DNA of 35,431 nt, taken from positions 1 to 35,431 of the forward strand of contig JAHDHS010000024.1 in NCBI GenBank assembly GCA_020631215.1, written 5' to 3'. Made by a program: the position numbers and the translations under genes. Of the stretch, positions 1 to 7,438 are shown piece by piece. Under the pieces are notes generated by a model. It was not told the origin of the DNA. It saw only the letters and a list, made by a program, of their open reading frames with translations, and searched no databases. Positions within the stretch are counted from its first letter, which is position 1. Each line of letters opens with the position of its first letter. The DNA is from Hellea sp. (GTDB lineage Bacteria; Pseudomonadota; Alphaproteobacteria; Caulobacterales; Maricaulaceae).

Positions 1-709
1 CAGATATCTTGCATATATCCTCCCGCCCCAGAGCTTCTTTCACGACGTCACATTCTTCCTTGCGCATTTTGTATCGCCCCTCACTCAGGCGTCGATATTT
101 GCCGGAATGTATGACGGCCATATGATGCGTTTCAGGTAAGGCAATCAGATCGAAAGTCAGCTTATCTGTGTCCAGAGCCAGTGCTTGTCCCGGATAGGCA
201 ACGGCGACGGCCATTTGATCCATAATCCCGCACGGCATACCAATATATTCATTTTCCACCTGCCGGGCGGTCACGGCAATTTCAGTGTCCGATATATTTT
301 TACCCGACAAAGTTCGGGAAATTTTCAAAATTCCAACAATAATCGCAGCTGAGGATGATAGACCTGCGCCGAAGGGCAGGGTGGTTTGCACATAGATATC
401 CGCCCCGCCTGAAAGCATGTCGGCCTTCCGTGCAAATTGCACGGCTCCGATGATGTAATCTGACCAATGATCATCTGGCGTGTCTGTGAGCGGGCGAATG
501 ATCAGATCATCAAAAGATTCGGATTTTATACGAACTAAATCATCATTACGCGGAGACAAGGCTATCCTTGGCCCCAATTCAATCGCAGTCGGCAGAACCA
601 TACCGCCATTATAATCCGTATGCTCGCCAATCAAATTCACCCGGCCCGGCGTGAATAAGCTTTGCTCAGGCGAAGACTCGAATGTTGTTTTAAAATCATG
701 CTCGATCAT
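1..709 (-). CDS. galK: Galactokinase, C-terminus cut off by the window edge
   Basis: Galactokinase phosphorylates galactose at C1 with ATP in the cytoplasm, in the Leloir pathway. The reading frame runs from ATG at 709 off the left edge, giving 236 of the usual ~380 residues. The galactokinase signature (GRVNLIGEHTDY, residues 22-33) and the GHMP-kinase ATP loop (PFGAGLSSSAA, residues 112-122) are both present. The catalytic aspartate lies in GIMDQ (Asp164). An in-frame TGA lies three codons upstream of the ATG, which fixes the start. A short frame of about 20 codons from an upstream ATG ends in a TGA that overlaps this ATG, so translational coupling is possible. No galT or galE is visible on the window side. 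Identification is firm from the three motifs. Confidence 0.93.
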   Translation of the reverse strand, partial: MIEHDFKTTFESSPEQSLFTPGRVNLIGEHTDYNGGMVLPTAIELGPRIALSPRNDDLVRIKSESFDDLIIRPLTDTPDDHWSDYIIGAVQFARKADMLSGGADIYVQTTLPFGAGLSSSAAIIVGILKISRTLSGKNISDTEIAVTARQVENEYIGMPCGIMDQMAVAVAYPGQALALDTDKLTFDLIALPETHHMAVIHSGKYRRLSEGRYKMRKEECDVVKEALGREDICKIS

Positions 710-1019
710 GACATTTCACCATCTGCTTCGGTCATTATGATGTATCCTTGGACCATACAAAGCGTCATAGCCGTAACCGTAGAAAGATAAAGTGGAATCA
801 AGTCCTATTTGCAAAAACTTCATTATCCTTCATGCCAGTTATGGCGGGTCATATTTACAGAAAATGTTCGATTTGCACTTTGTAAACAGGCCCTACTCAT
901 CACTAGGAAATCTCACACCACGAGAATATGCCCAAAATCAACACTTGAAACGGAAGGCCGCATGAGGCCATAAAAATCGAAAGACTCTACCAGAAAATGG
1001 TAGAAAGTTGGGGCTTGGG
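710..1019. other. Intergenic stretch of about 310 bases with one hairpin
   Basis: No convincing gene lies here. A perfect 7-bp inverted repeat (986-992 with 998-1004, loop GAAAA) lies just past the stop of the regulator gene. Read on the minus strand it is followed about 15 bases later by a short T run, so it could be a weak terminator for that gene. The only coding-like item is a short minus-strand frame ending at the galK start, with no recognisable product. Confidence 0.4.
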
Positions 1020-1895
1020 TCACTCTTCAGAAGGTTCACGATCTAATTCCTTCATTGTTTTATCGAAACCAGCATTTACAGCTTTCATTGGGATGTCGAT
1101 TAATTCGATTTGAGATTTAGAAATTACCAATGTCCTTCCAAATTCTATTTCGTTCAAGATCATCACGTTTGGCGGCAAACACTCGAAATACTCATCATCA
1201 ACTTCAACATATAAATCATGCAATAGTAATTCGTCTGGGAGGCATTTGAATTTAGAGCCGTCTATGCGATATAAGGTTGTGTAATCTAGAAACTCATATA
1301 TTTCATTATATCCAAAATCTTTTAAGGAGGCCCAAGCATCCCGGGCCGTTTTAATAAGTTTATCCGAATATTGTTCCTTTAACTTTTCTTCAGGTAGATG
1401 GTCGAAGTCATCTAGACAATCATACAAGTCGTCAGGCCAGCCAGAATAGGCATCTGGCGCCAACTCCCAGTCATCTTCGTCATGGTCTGCAGCATCATCC
1501 AATAAGGTTAGCTGATATATGTTGGATATTGGAAATGCCACAAAACGCTTATTTATAGTTTCAAAACCAGCCCATGCAGATTTTGTAGAGCGTTGAACAA
1601 AGCGATATACGCGCTCATATTCTTTCGCTGTTATAGGGTACCAAAGCGACTTTCTACTGTTACGAAGTTTTACTCCCGCATGTCCCCAAAAGTAATCTAA
1701 ACTTTCTTGATCAGCATGTTTTTGTGCATAGCGTTTTGATGGAATCGAAACAAACGGTTGAGTGTCATTGCTTCCGCTTGACAGTGCGCCGGATGATGTA
1801 TGAAGCGCGATAGCTAGATCTCTTAGAACTGACATTTTAAGTTCGGAAGAAGTGTTCTCCCATCTGGCGATAGTTTGTTGTGAGACATTCAACAT
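1020..1895 (-). CDS. XRE-type HTH protein, 5' end displaced by a frameshift
   Basis: The open frame from the internal ATG at 1895 encodes 291 residues. It begins in the middle of a helix-turn-helix domain: MLNVSQQTIARWE is the end of helix 2 plus the recognition helix of a Cro/C1-type fold. The missing first part (RLGLSQAELAD) is encoded directly upstream in the same frame but has no start codon. The rest (about residues 60-291) is rich in Asp, Glu and Tyr and matches no family I recognise. The C-terminal half may sense a ligand or partner, but that is inference. The gene is visibly richer in AT than its neighbours, suggesting recent acquisition. It is either a disrupted regulator or an intact gene with a missed base (see 1922-1954). 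Confidence 0.7.
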   Translation of the reverse strand: MLNVSQQTIARWENTSSELKMSVLRDLAIALHTSSGALSSGSNDTQPFVSIPSKRYAQKHADQESLDYFWGHAGVKLRNSRKSLWYPITAKEYERVYRFVQRSTKSAWAGFETINKRFVAFPISNIYQLTLLDDAADHDEDDWELAPDAYSGWPDDLYDCLDDFDHLPEEKLKEQYSDKLIKTARDAWASLKDFGYNEIYEFLDYTTLYRIDGSKFKCLPDELLLHDLYVEVDDEYFECLPPNVMILNEIEFGRTLVISKSQIELIDIPMKAVNAGFDKTMKELDREPSEE

Positions 1896-1921
1896 GTCTG
1901 CTAGCTCTGCTTGTGAGAGAC

Positions 1922-1954
1922 CTAGTCTTTTCTGCGCTCTTTTATACTATGCAT
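1922..1954 (-). pseudogene. Detached 5' end of the XRE-type regulator
   Basis: ATG at 1954 opens a 10-codon frame (MHSIKERRKD) ending in TAG at 1922-1924. Adding one A to the A4 run (minus strand; plus 1928-1931) changes the reading to MHSIKERRKRLGLSQAELAD. That joins the HTH of the downstream frame without a gap and is a textbook start for an XRE protein. A well-placed promoter lies immediately upstream, which supports 1954 as the original start. The lost base may be a real mutation or a homopolymer sequencing error; the sequence alone cannot decide. Confidence 0.65.
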
Positions 1955-1960
1955 GTGAGT

Positions 1961-1989
1961 AATATACTTGATGTGTAGATACGTGTAAA
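1961..1989 (-). promoter_or_regulatory. Sigma-70 type promoter giving a near-leaderless transcript
   Basis: On the minus strand TTTACA (plus 1984-1989) and TATATT (plus 1961-1966) are separated by exactly 17 bases. The -10 box ends only six bases before ATG 1954, so transcription should begin at or next to the start codon. There is no Shine-Dalgarno sequence in that gap, as expected for a leaderless mRNA. Confidence 0.55.
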
Positions 1990-2015
1990 TTGGGTAAATC
2001 ACTCAAAATATGAAT

Positions 2016-2031
2016 TTTAAAAATTTTTAAA
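2016..2031. promoter_or_regulatory. Perfect 16-bp AT palindrome upstream of the regulator promoter
   Basis: TTTAAAAATTTTTAAA is its own reverse complement. It lies about 26 bp upstream of the -35 box of the regulator gene. It could be an UP element, an operator bound by a dimer, or a by-product of AT richness. Confidence 0.35.
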
Positions 2032-2122
2032 CCCAACCTCAGATCGCTGTGCACGCAGCGGCCGATGGTGTGTCGAGCTAATTCGGTAACCTATATTTAG
2101 ACCTTAGTTGAAGCGCTACTTT

Positions 2123-2656
2123 TCAGAATGAGTACCCCTCCCTAAACCCCTCACAACTGCCCTTGGGCACTTGCACATCCATGCCCGACACAATGCGCCA
2201 AACATCGCCTTGCTTCACCATGGAGAGCTGATTTACGCCGCAGCCGACGAGCTTGCCGTCCAATGTAATTGTGAAAGGCGCCCAGACTGTGGCGAGGGTT
2301 TCGAATTGCTCGACTTTTAGGCCGAAAAGCTCTTCATGGGCCTGACCTATGTTCAGTGTGCCGACCCATTCCTGCCATCGGGCGCGGCTATCACCGCTTA
2401 CCGTTCCGTCAGACTTGACCCGCCGTAATGTGCCATTCTCCGTAAAGACCTGATCGCCCATATCCGCATCGCCGCGATACATGGCGATCATCATAGAATA
2501 GGCGGTCGCTTGCGGTGTTGATAAATCGAGCTTTGCTGTGGCGTAATCAGGTGCGGGATAAAGCGCGTTCTTTTGTTTGGAGGTGCCCTCGGCGCAGCTT
2601 GTCAACAGACAAAGCGCGGCTATCAGGGGCGTTATCCGTTTTGATGTGGCTCTCAT
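2123..2656 (-). CDS. Lipoprotein with an NTF2/SnoaL-like domain
   Basis: This 177-residue protein starts with a basic n-region and a hydrophobic stretch ending in the lipobox LTSC, so it should be lipidated at Cys21 or Cys22 and anchored in the envelope. The mature part has the layout of a small NTF2-like (DUF4440/SnoaL) alpha-beta cone: an early helix (TPQATAYSMMIAMYRGD), a following W-x-x-W region, and a late strand with VKQGDVWRIVSG, a common ending of that fold. The family covers many binding proteins and enzymes, so function is unknown. It is transcribed divergently from the glutathione transferase gene, with 82 bases between the starts. No strong ribosome site is visible. Confidence 0.75.
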   Translation of the reverse strand: MRATSKRITPLIAALCLLTSCAEGTSKQKNALYPAPDYATAKLDLSTPQATAYSMMIAMYRGDADMGDQVFTENGTLRRVKSDGTVSGDSRARWQEWVGTLNIGQAHEELFGLKVEQFETLATVWAPFTITLDGKLVGCGVNQLSMVKQGDVWRIVSGMDVQVPKGSCEGFREGYSF

Positions 2657-2738
2657 ATTACGGCTTTCACTTTTATGATCTATCGTTAGGCTTACTCAAG
2701 GATATGGCATTGTCTCGCTGCAAAAGGAAAGAGGGATT

Positions 2739-3365
2739 ATGATCGATGTTTATACTGCCAATACACCCAATGGGGTGAAGGTCACGATTGCCATGGAGGA
2801 AACGGGCGAGGCCTATAATCTCAAACTGCTGAATCTGAGCAATCAAGATCAGAAAAAGCCCGCTTTTCTAAAGATCAATCCCAATGGCCGTATTCCTGCG
2901 ATTGTCGATCACGATGTCAAAGGCGAGCCCGTCCGCGTGTTTGAGAGCGGGGCGATATTGCTGTATCTGGCGGAGAAATTCGGCAAGCTTTTGCCCTCTG
3001 ATCCCGCAAAGCGGATTGATGCGATTGCCTGGGCGTTTTTCCAAACGGGCGGCATAGGCCCGATCATGGGGCAGGCGGGGTTTTTCAAAAACAATTTTCC
3101 GGATTTCCCGCAAGGTTATGAACGTTTCAAAAGCGAGAGCGAGCGCTTGATCAGTGTGCTTGATGACAGCCTACAGCAAAGTGATTATCTCGTAGGTGAT
3201 GACGTCACGATTGCCGATATTATGCAAATTGGCTGGATCGACCGCGCGCCGGGGTATGCCGGAATAGACCTCTCGCCTTTTCCGGCCGTTATCGCTTGGC
3301 GAGATCGCATGCTTGCCCGGCCCAGTGTAAAGCGCGGCATTGAGGTTTTAAAACCGAAGCTTTAG
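2739..3365 (+). CDS. Glutathione S-transferase family protein (YfcG/YghU-like)
   Basis: 208 residues, the usual length of a cytosolic GST. The N-terminal thioredoxin-like domain begins IDVYTANTPNGVKVTIAMEE and carries NPNGRIPAIVDHD (cis-proline of the glutathione site) and FESGAILLYLAEKFG (gamma-glutamyl contacts Glu-Ser). The C-terminal all-helical domain has the capping motif SDYLVGDDVTIADI. The N-terminal Thr-x-Asn pattern resembles YfcG and YghU, which act on disulfides in the known cases. That extension to this protein is inference. AGAGGG lies just before the ATG. The sulfotransferase gene begins nine bases after the stop, so the two are probably co-transcribed. Confidence 0.88.
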   Translation: MIDVYTANTPNGVKVTIAMEETGEAYNLKLLNLSNQDQKKPAFLKINPNGRIPAIVDHDVKGEPVRVFESGAILLYLAEKFGKLLPSDPAKRIDAIAWAFFQTGGIGPIMGQAGFFKNNFPDFPQGYERFKSESERLISVLDDSLQQSDYLVGDDVTIADIMQIGWIDRAPGYAGIDLSPFPAVIAWRDRMLARPSVKRGIEVLKPKL

Positions 3366-3374
3366 AAAAGCTAA

Positions 3375-4163
3375 ATGACAGATTACCGGCAAATTTACCG
3401 TCAGGAAATTGAGCAGGCGGGCGCAAGCGCGGATTGCTTTGTCATCTCATATCCGAAATCCGGACGTACATGGCATCGGGCTATGCTTGGGTGTTATCTG
3501 GCAGGCCTGTTGGGCATACCGCGAGAGCAGGCCTTTAAACTTGGCGCGATGACAGACAGGCTCGGTTTGAAATCAGTCCATTACTCCCATAATGGCGCGA
3601 ATTTCATTGACAGTCTGCCCCCAGACGATCCGCTGGTGGCCTGTCCTGATTTATGGCGCGGTAAGCCCGTGACTCTGCTCACTCGCGACCCGCGCGACAT
3701 AGTGGTGTCTGCCTATCACCATGCCGTCTATCGCAGCGCCCTAACAGAGGTGAATTTTTCGGATTTCCTCCGCGCGCCTGATACGGGAATAGAGAAAATT
3801 CTGACCACCTATCATCGCTTGGATAAAAACCGGGCTTTAGCTTCTGATTTTCAAGTCATTGCCTATGAGGATATGCATAACGATCCTGCTCCGGCCTTGC
3901 GCGCGCAGCTTTCCATTATCGGCCTGACAAAAATCGATGAAGCCATGGTTCAGGACGTGGTGGAATTTTGCCGATTCGAGACCATGAAAAAACATGAGGC
4001 GGATGGTTTCTACAAAGCCTCCGTCCTGAAAAAGACCTCCGATGATCCGCGCAGCATGAAAGTCCGCAGCGGTCAGGTCGGCGGTTATAAGGATTTTATG
4101 ACGGCGGATGATTTGTCCTATGCCAATCAATTGATCGCCGATATGGGCAATCCATTTTGCTGA
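3375..4163 (+). CDS. Sulfotransferase domain protein
   Basis: 262 residues of the PAPS-dependent sulfotransferase family, which moves a sulfuryl group from 3'-phosphoadenylyl sulfate to a hydroxyl or amine. The 5'-phosphosulfate loop is SYPKSGRTWHRAML near residues 25-38. The 3'-phosphate site is TRDPRDIVVSAYHH near residues 110-123. A C-terminal region with KVRSGQVGGYKDFM is the equivalent of the usual RKG loop. The acceptor cannot be told from sequence; in marine alphaproteobacteria such enzymes often act on surface polysaccharides or lipids. No glycan genes lie nearby. It follows the GST gene closely. Confidence 0.87.
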   Translation: MTDYRQIYRQEIEQAGASADCFVISYPKSGRTWHRAMLGCYLAGLLGIPREQAFKLGAMTDRLGLKSVHYSHNGANFIDSLPPDDPLVACPDLWRGKPVTLLTRDPRDIVVSAYHHAVYRSALTEVNFSDFLRAPDTGIEKILTTYHRLDKNRALASDFQVIAYEDMHNDPAPALRAQLSIIGLTKIDEAMVQDVVEFCRFETMKKHEADGFYKASVLKKTSDDPRSMKVRSGQVGGYKDFMTADDLSYANQLIADMGNPFC

Positions 4164-4206
4164 ACCGCAGCTGCATCTGTGCTTCAGCCTTTATTCAGGC
4201 GCGGTT
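4163..4206 (+). terminator. Possible branched terminator after the sulfotransferase gene
   Basis: AACCGC (4163-4168) pairs with GCGGTT (4201-4206), and an inner GCCT/AGGC hairpin sits at 4187-4200. The outer stem runs into TTTTGT. The loop is long, so this is a weak call. Confidence 0.35.
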
Positions 4207-4245
4207 TTGTATCAGTCTTAGCTAATGATGACTGGAGATAGTGTG

Positions 4246-4764
4246 ATGAAATTACGGTCTGTGATAGCGGGCATAGCGGCGGCTATGATGTTTTCCCAAA
4301 GTGCTTCGGCTTTGTCCTGTATGCGGCCTGATTTGGCTAAGACGATGGAAGAGGCCAAAGCGAGCGAGAAGCTTTATTATGTTCTGGTCGGCAAGCTCAC
4401 CTATGATCCCGCGAATTTGCCGCCCAAACACAAATTTAACGGACAGCAGGGCCATCCGCCACGGATTACACCAGCCATGTTTCATGGTTATGCTTTAACG
4501 CCGGATGCGCGTTCTGATGTGCCTCTGTCCGGTTATCCCGTCGATGTAGAGGTGAGCTGTGCGGGCCCTTGGTGCGGCGGCCTGCCGTCCGAGCAAAGCA
4601 CGCGCATTGCCTTTGTCGAGGCGCGAGAAGGTTTGCCGCCTGTGCTGAAGGTCTCGGCCTGTCCGGGCATGACGTTTGAAACGCGGCCCAATGACGGCCA
4701 AGTCGAAAAGCTCCGAACCTGCTTCGATAAAACATGCCAATCCGACCGGCCTGATTATTATTGA
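4246..4764 (+). CDS. Secreted protein with six cysteines, function unknown
   Basis: I choose ATG 4246 over 4225 because GGAG lies eight bases before it and the protein then opens with a clean signal peptide (MKLRSVIAGIAAAMM...SASA, cleavage near residue 22). The mature part of about 150 residues has six cysteines, enough for three disulfides in the periplasm. It starts LSCMRPDLAKTMEEAKASEK and contains YYVLVGKLTYDP and CAGPWCGG. The early Cys and the VGKL strand faintly recall NTR/TIMP-like beta barrels, but I do not recognise a family. It stands alone between two weak terminator-like regions. Confidence 0.72.
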   Translation: MKLRSVIAGIAAAMMFSQSASALSCMRPDLAKTMEEAKASEKLYYVLVGKLTYDPANLPPKHKFNGQQGHPPRITPAMFHGYALTPDARSDVPLSGYPVDVEVSCAGPWCGGLPSEQSTRIAFVEAREGLPPVLKVSACPGMTFETRPNDGQVEKLRTCFDKTCQSDRPDYY

Positions 4765-4915
4765 TCGATTAAGCGCCTCGGTTTTACTCTACCCGGCTTT
4801 TTGCCTGATTAACATATCCCTTCACTGACGCTCAGCGCTGGTGTAGCTGTTACCCAATCGAACAATCCGGAATCGGTCAGACTGGCCGTGTTCTGATGAC
4901 TATGGGATGGTATAT

Positions 4916-5371
4916 ATGACAGCTGACCCCAAAACACCGACGATGGGATGGTTTGAGGGACGTGAGCATCACTATCCGCTGCGGGTCTTTTATGAAGATA
5001 CGGATTTCACGGGTATAGTCTATTACGCCAATTATTTGCGGTTTTTTGAACGGGCCCGCAGCAGCTTCTTTCGCTTGACGGGCTTTAATCATGCCGATTT
5101 GTGGGACGCCGAGGACCCGCTCGCTTTTGCGATCCGAAAGATCGATTTGGAATATAAAAAGCCTGCGCGTGTGGATGATCATCTGACCCTTGTGACGACC
5201 TATGACCGGATGAAGGGCGCGAGGCTTTTTGTGTCTCAAGCCTGCTACCGGGGCGAAGACTTACTCGTGACCGCCGCATCAGAGGCCGCCTGCATCACCC
5301 CCGAAGGCCGCCCCAAACGCGCCCCGAAATGGATGGTCGAGAGGCTTGGCCCTTATTTGGAGGAAGGTTAG
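4916..5371 (+). CDS. ybgC: Tol-Pal-associated acyl-CoA thioesterase YbgC
   Basis: A single-domain hotdog-fold thioesterase of about 151 residues. The catalytic motif YEDTDFTGIVYYANYLRFFE carries the conserved Asp and the Tyr-Tyr-Ala-Asn-Tyr helix start of the 4-hydroxybenzoyl-CoA thioesterase/YbgC group. YbgC acts on acyl-CoA or acyl-ACP at the inner membrane and is nearly always encoded just before tolQ. ATG 4916 is favoured because GGGATGG precedes it at usable distance; ATG 4907 is the alternative. Here about 2 kb of unrelated genes separate it from tolQ. Confidence 0.92.
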   Translation: MTADPKTPTMGWFEGREHHYPLRVFYEDTDFTGIVYYANYLRFFERARSSFFRLTGFNHADLWDAEDPLAFAIRKIDLEYKKPARVDDHLTLVTTYDRMKGARLFVSQACYRGEDLLVTAASEAACITPEGRPKRAPKWMVERLGPYLEEG

Positions 5372-5381
5372 ACACTTTACA

Positions 5382-5909
5382 ATGGATGAATATAACCCCT
5401 TAATATTGCCCGAAGAGTATTATATTGGACTAGGAAAAATTATTTCTGCTGCTGCTCAAGCTGAGTCAATTGTTCAACATGCCATAGGTGGTTTGCTCGG
5501 CTGTAATGCATTTCAAGCCGATGCTACAACCGCCCATATGTCAATGCCACAACGTTTCGATATTTTAATGTCCCTTGCACCTATGAAATTCGATGACGTG
5601 ATCAAGTTGCAGCAACTTAATAGGGTAGTTGCTAACCTTCGAACTTCTTTCAAAAAACGCAATGAGTATGCACACAACATTTGGTGTCAAAAATATGGAA
5701 CCGACGAAACGGATGTCTACCTCGAAAAAACTACATCACGTGGTTGGCTAAAAAGAGATGTAAAAAAAGTTAAAGCGCAAGACCTACAGAAAGCTGCAAC
5801 AGAAATCTATGAGGCTGGTATGGAATTATATAAATTCCTTGCTAACAACGACTTGTTACCGGATGTACCTTCCGATTTCAAACTCACACCGTACAAAGTA
5901 AAAAACTAA
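5382..5909 (+). CDS. AT-rich orphan with a HEPN-like RNEYAH motif
   Basis: 175 residues from ATG 5382; AGGAAGG lies at 5361-5367. The predicted protein is almost all helical. It has a long first helix (GLGKIISAAAQAESIVQHAIGGLLG) and, near residue 90, the segment LRTSFKKRNEYAHNIW. Arg-(x)4-His there fits the Rx4-6H motif of HEPN ribonucleases, and RN..AH..W is common in HEPN-like proteins of unknown role. No nucleotidyltransferase (MNT) antitoxin partner is adjacent, so a toxin role is unproven. The gene is clearly richer in AT than ybgC before it and the DUF3088 gene after it, and is squeezed between them with 10 and 2 bases. This looks like an inserted passenger. Confidence 0.7.
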   Translation: MDEYNPLILPEEYYIGLGKIISAAAQAESIVQHAIGGLLGCNAFQADATTAHMSMPQRFDILMSLAPMKFDDVIKLQQLNRVVANLRTSFKKRNEYAHNIWCQKYGTDETDVYLEKTTSRGWLKRDVKKVKAQDLQKAATEIYEAGMELYKFLANNDLLPDVPSDFKLTPYKVKN

Positions 5910-5911
5910 TC

Positions 5912-6262
5912 ATGACCCACCGCGACACACTCTTCCTCTTAACGCCGGGTTTTGAGGACAATTCACGCCGGGAATATTGCCCGGAATGTGCAGAGCTTTG
6001 GGGGCTGCTCTCTTATTTCCCGGCGATCAAAGAAAGTGTCGATATTCATTATCAGCCGATCCACAAGCCGCGCGCGCAAATGGTAGAATTGCTGGGCGAT
6101 AAAAATCAAAACTGCCCGACCCTAATGCTGGCGAAAAATTCACCTGAATTTGACGATTGCGGGATCATGCAAATGCGGGGGCAGCGTTTTATCAATAACG
6201 CCCGCGATATCGGAAAATATTATGCCGCGCGATATGGCACGCCTTATCCAAGAGGCTCTTAG
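5912..6262 (+). CDS. DUF3088 thioredoxin-like protein
   Basis: A 116-residue protein matching the DUF3088 layout as I know it: DTLFLLTPGFED at the start, YCPECAELWGLL as a CxxC pair at the end of the first strand-helix unit, and NQNCPTLML as the cis-proline-like segment. The CxxC position suggests a thioredoxin-fold redox or metal role in the cytoplasm, but no activity is established. The stop codon overlaps that of the convergent DUF1287 gene in the tetranucleotide TTAG (6259-6262). Confidence 0.8.
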   Translation: MTHRDTLFLLTPGFEDNSRREYCPECAELWGLLSYFPAIKESVDIHYQPIHKPRAQMVELLGDKNQNCPTLMLAKNSPEFDDCGIMQMRGQRFINNARDIGKYYAARYGTPYPRGS

Positions 6263-6846
6263 CTGTCCGGGATAAAACGGAAATGTCCCGTCATGGGATA
6301 AGCGAAAAGGATATTGTCCTCAACGGGGCCTGCGCCGATATTATGCACAATAAGCGGCGTACCGTCAGGCGCCTTACGGTCTGTGACAATGCCAATATGC
6401 GGCAGCCGCCCGTCAAGCCGCCAGCTCACGATATCTCCGGGTTTATAGTCATCCTTATTGCGTGACTTTGGCAGGGCTGCGCCTTGGCGTTTGAAATAAG
6501 TTTCCAGATTTGGCACGCGGCGGTGATCTATATTCCGGTCCGGTCGCTTTAAGCCCCAATTTTTGGGGTAAGCGGAAAAATTCGCTTTCATATCCTCATG
6601 GACGGCTTTTTGCAGGTCAAAGGTGAATGCGGCGCGATAGCTGCGAATGATAACATCGGTGCAAACACCGGTCTTGGGATCGACATCGCCGCCCGGATAA
6701 TCCAGGCGGACATATCTACCGTCATAGCGCACATCAGCCAGCGTCCTGGCTTGTGCGGCATCCACGAGCGTGGCGGCATCATCAGCCCAAACGGGCGCGG
6801 CCAGGACGAACGCGGCCGCAATGAAAAGGGCTCTAACCTTCACCAT
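6259..6846 (-). CDS. Secreted DUF1287 protein (NlpC/P60-like fold)
   Basis: 195 residues with a signal peptide (VKVRALFIAAAFVLAAPVWA). The mature part has the DUF1287 hallmarks: VCTDVIIRSYR with a candidate nucleophile Cys, KAVHEDMKANFSAYP, WGLKRPDRNIDHRRVPNLE, and GDIVSWRL...LPHIGIVTD with the candidate His. DUF1287 is related to the NlpC/P60 cysteine peptidases that cut cell-wall peptides. The Cys-His arrangement supports a hydrolase in the periplasm, but the substrate is unknown. The start overlaps the end of the upstream lipoprotein gene by 14 bases, so the two form an operon. Confidence 0.85.
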   Translation of the reverse strand: MVKVRALFIAAAFVLAAPVWADDAATLVDAAQARTLADVRYDGRYVRLDYPGGDVDPKTGVCTDVIIRSYRAAFTFDLQKAVHEDMKANFSAYPKNWGLKRPDRNIDHRRVPNLETYFKRQGAALPKSRNKDDYKPGDIVSWRLDGRLPHIGIVTDRKAPDGTPLIVHNIGAGPVEDNILFAYPMTGHFRFIPDS

Positions 6847-7195
6847 CCGGGATCATTTCGCCGACGCCAGGGCCTGTTGCGCCGCGCTCTACGTCTTCGC
6901 AGATATCCAGCACTTCTTTGCCTTCACTGTCGACATAGATAATCTGAGCCGGTTTAACGACAACCACCTGCTTTTCTTTGCGCTCAATCGGTTCATATGG
7001 CGGGTTGTCGATCATAGTAATAGCGTAACGGATTTTGGTTTCAGCCGGGATAACGACTTTCTGCAAAGAGGACACTGGCGCGCATGTCTGGATGGGCGGC
7101 GCGTTGATGACGATCTCCGGGGCCTCAGGTTGCGTTGTTTTACATCCCGTCGCGGCAATCGCTAAAAGGGCGGATGAAATCATGATGCGGCGCAT
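6833..7195 (-). CDS. Small lipoprotein, function unknown
   Basis: ATG 7195 is chosen over the upstream ATG at 7261 because a perfect AGGAGG lies five bases before it and the product then begins with a lipoprotein signal (MRRIMISSALLAIAATGC, lipobox ATGC). The mature part of about 100 residues has one further Cys pair (QTCAP and DICED) and a long beta-rich middle (KQVVVVKPAQIIYVDSEGKEV). I recognise no family. It is the first gene of a two-gene minus-strand operon with the DUF1287 protein. Confidence 0.72.
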   Translation of the reverse strand: MRRIMISSALLAIAATGCKTTQPEAPEIVINAPPIQTCAPVSSLQKVVIPAETKIRYAITMIDNPPYEPIERKEKQVVVVKPAQIIYVDSEGKEVLDICEDVERGATGPGVGEMIPDGEG

Positions 7196-7438
7196 AACGG
7201 CCTCCTGTGTAGTCCAAAACGCTATAAATACGCTTTCGGTCAAAATTGTGACATTTTTCAAGCCAATGCGTGACTTTTGTGAATGGCTCTATGTCTAAGT
7301 TATGGTTAAGACTTTCTTTCTATGCTTGTCACCTTACAGCCTGTTAATTGGCAGCAACAGGGTTTATGCCGCTATTGAGTGAAAAAGAATCCCGTCATTC
7401 GCTTTGCAGGCGAGGGCATAAAAAAGAGCAAGACGCAT

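Noticed and set aside
7379-7438. GTG start for tolQ
   Set aside because: No ribosome site, and the added residues are not like TolQ; the case for 7439 is better but not certain.
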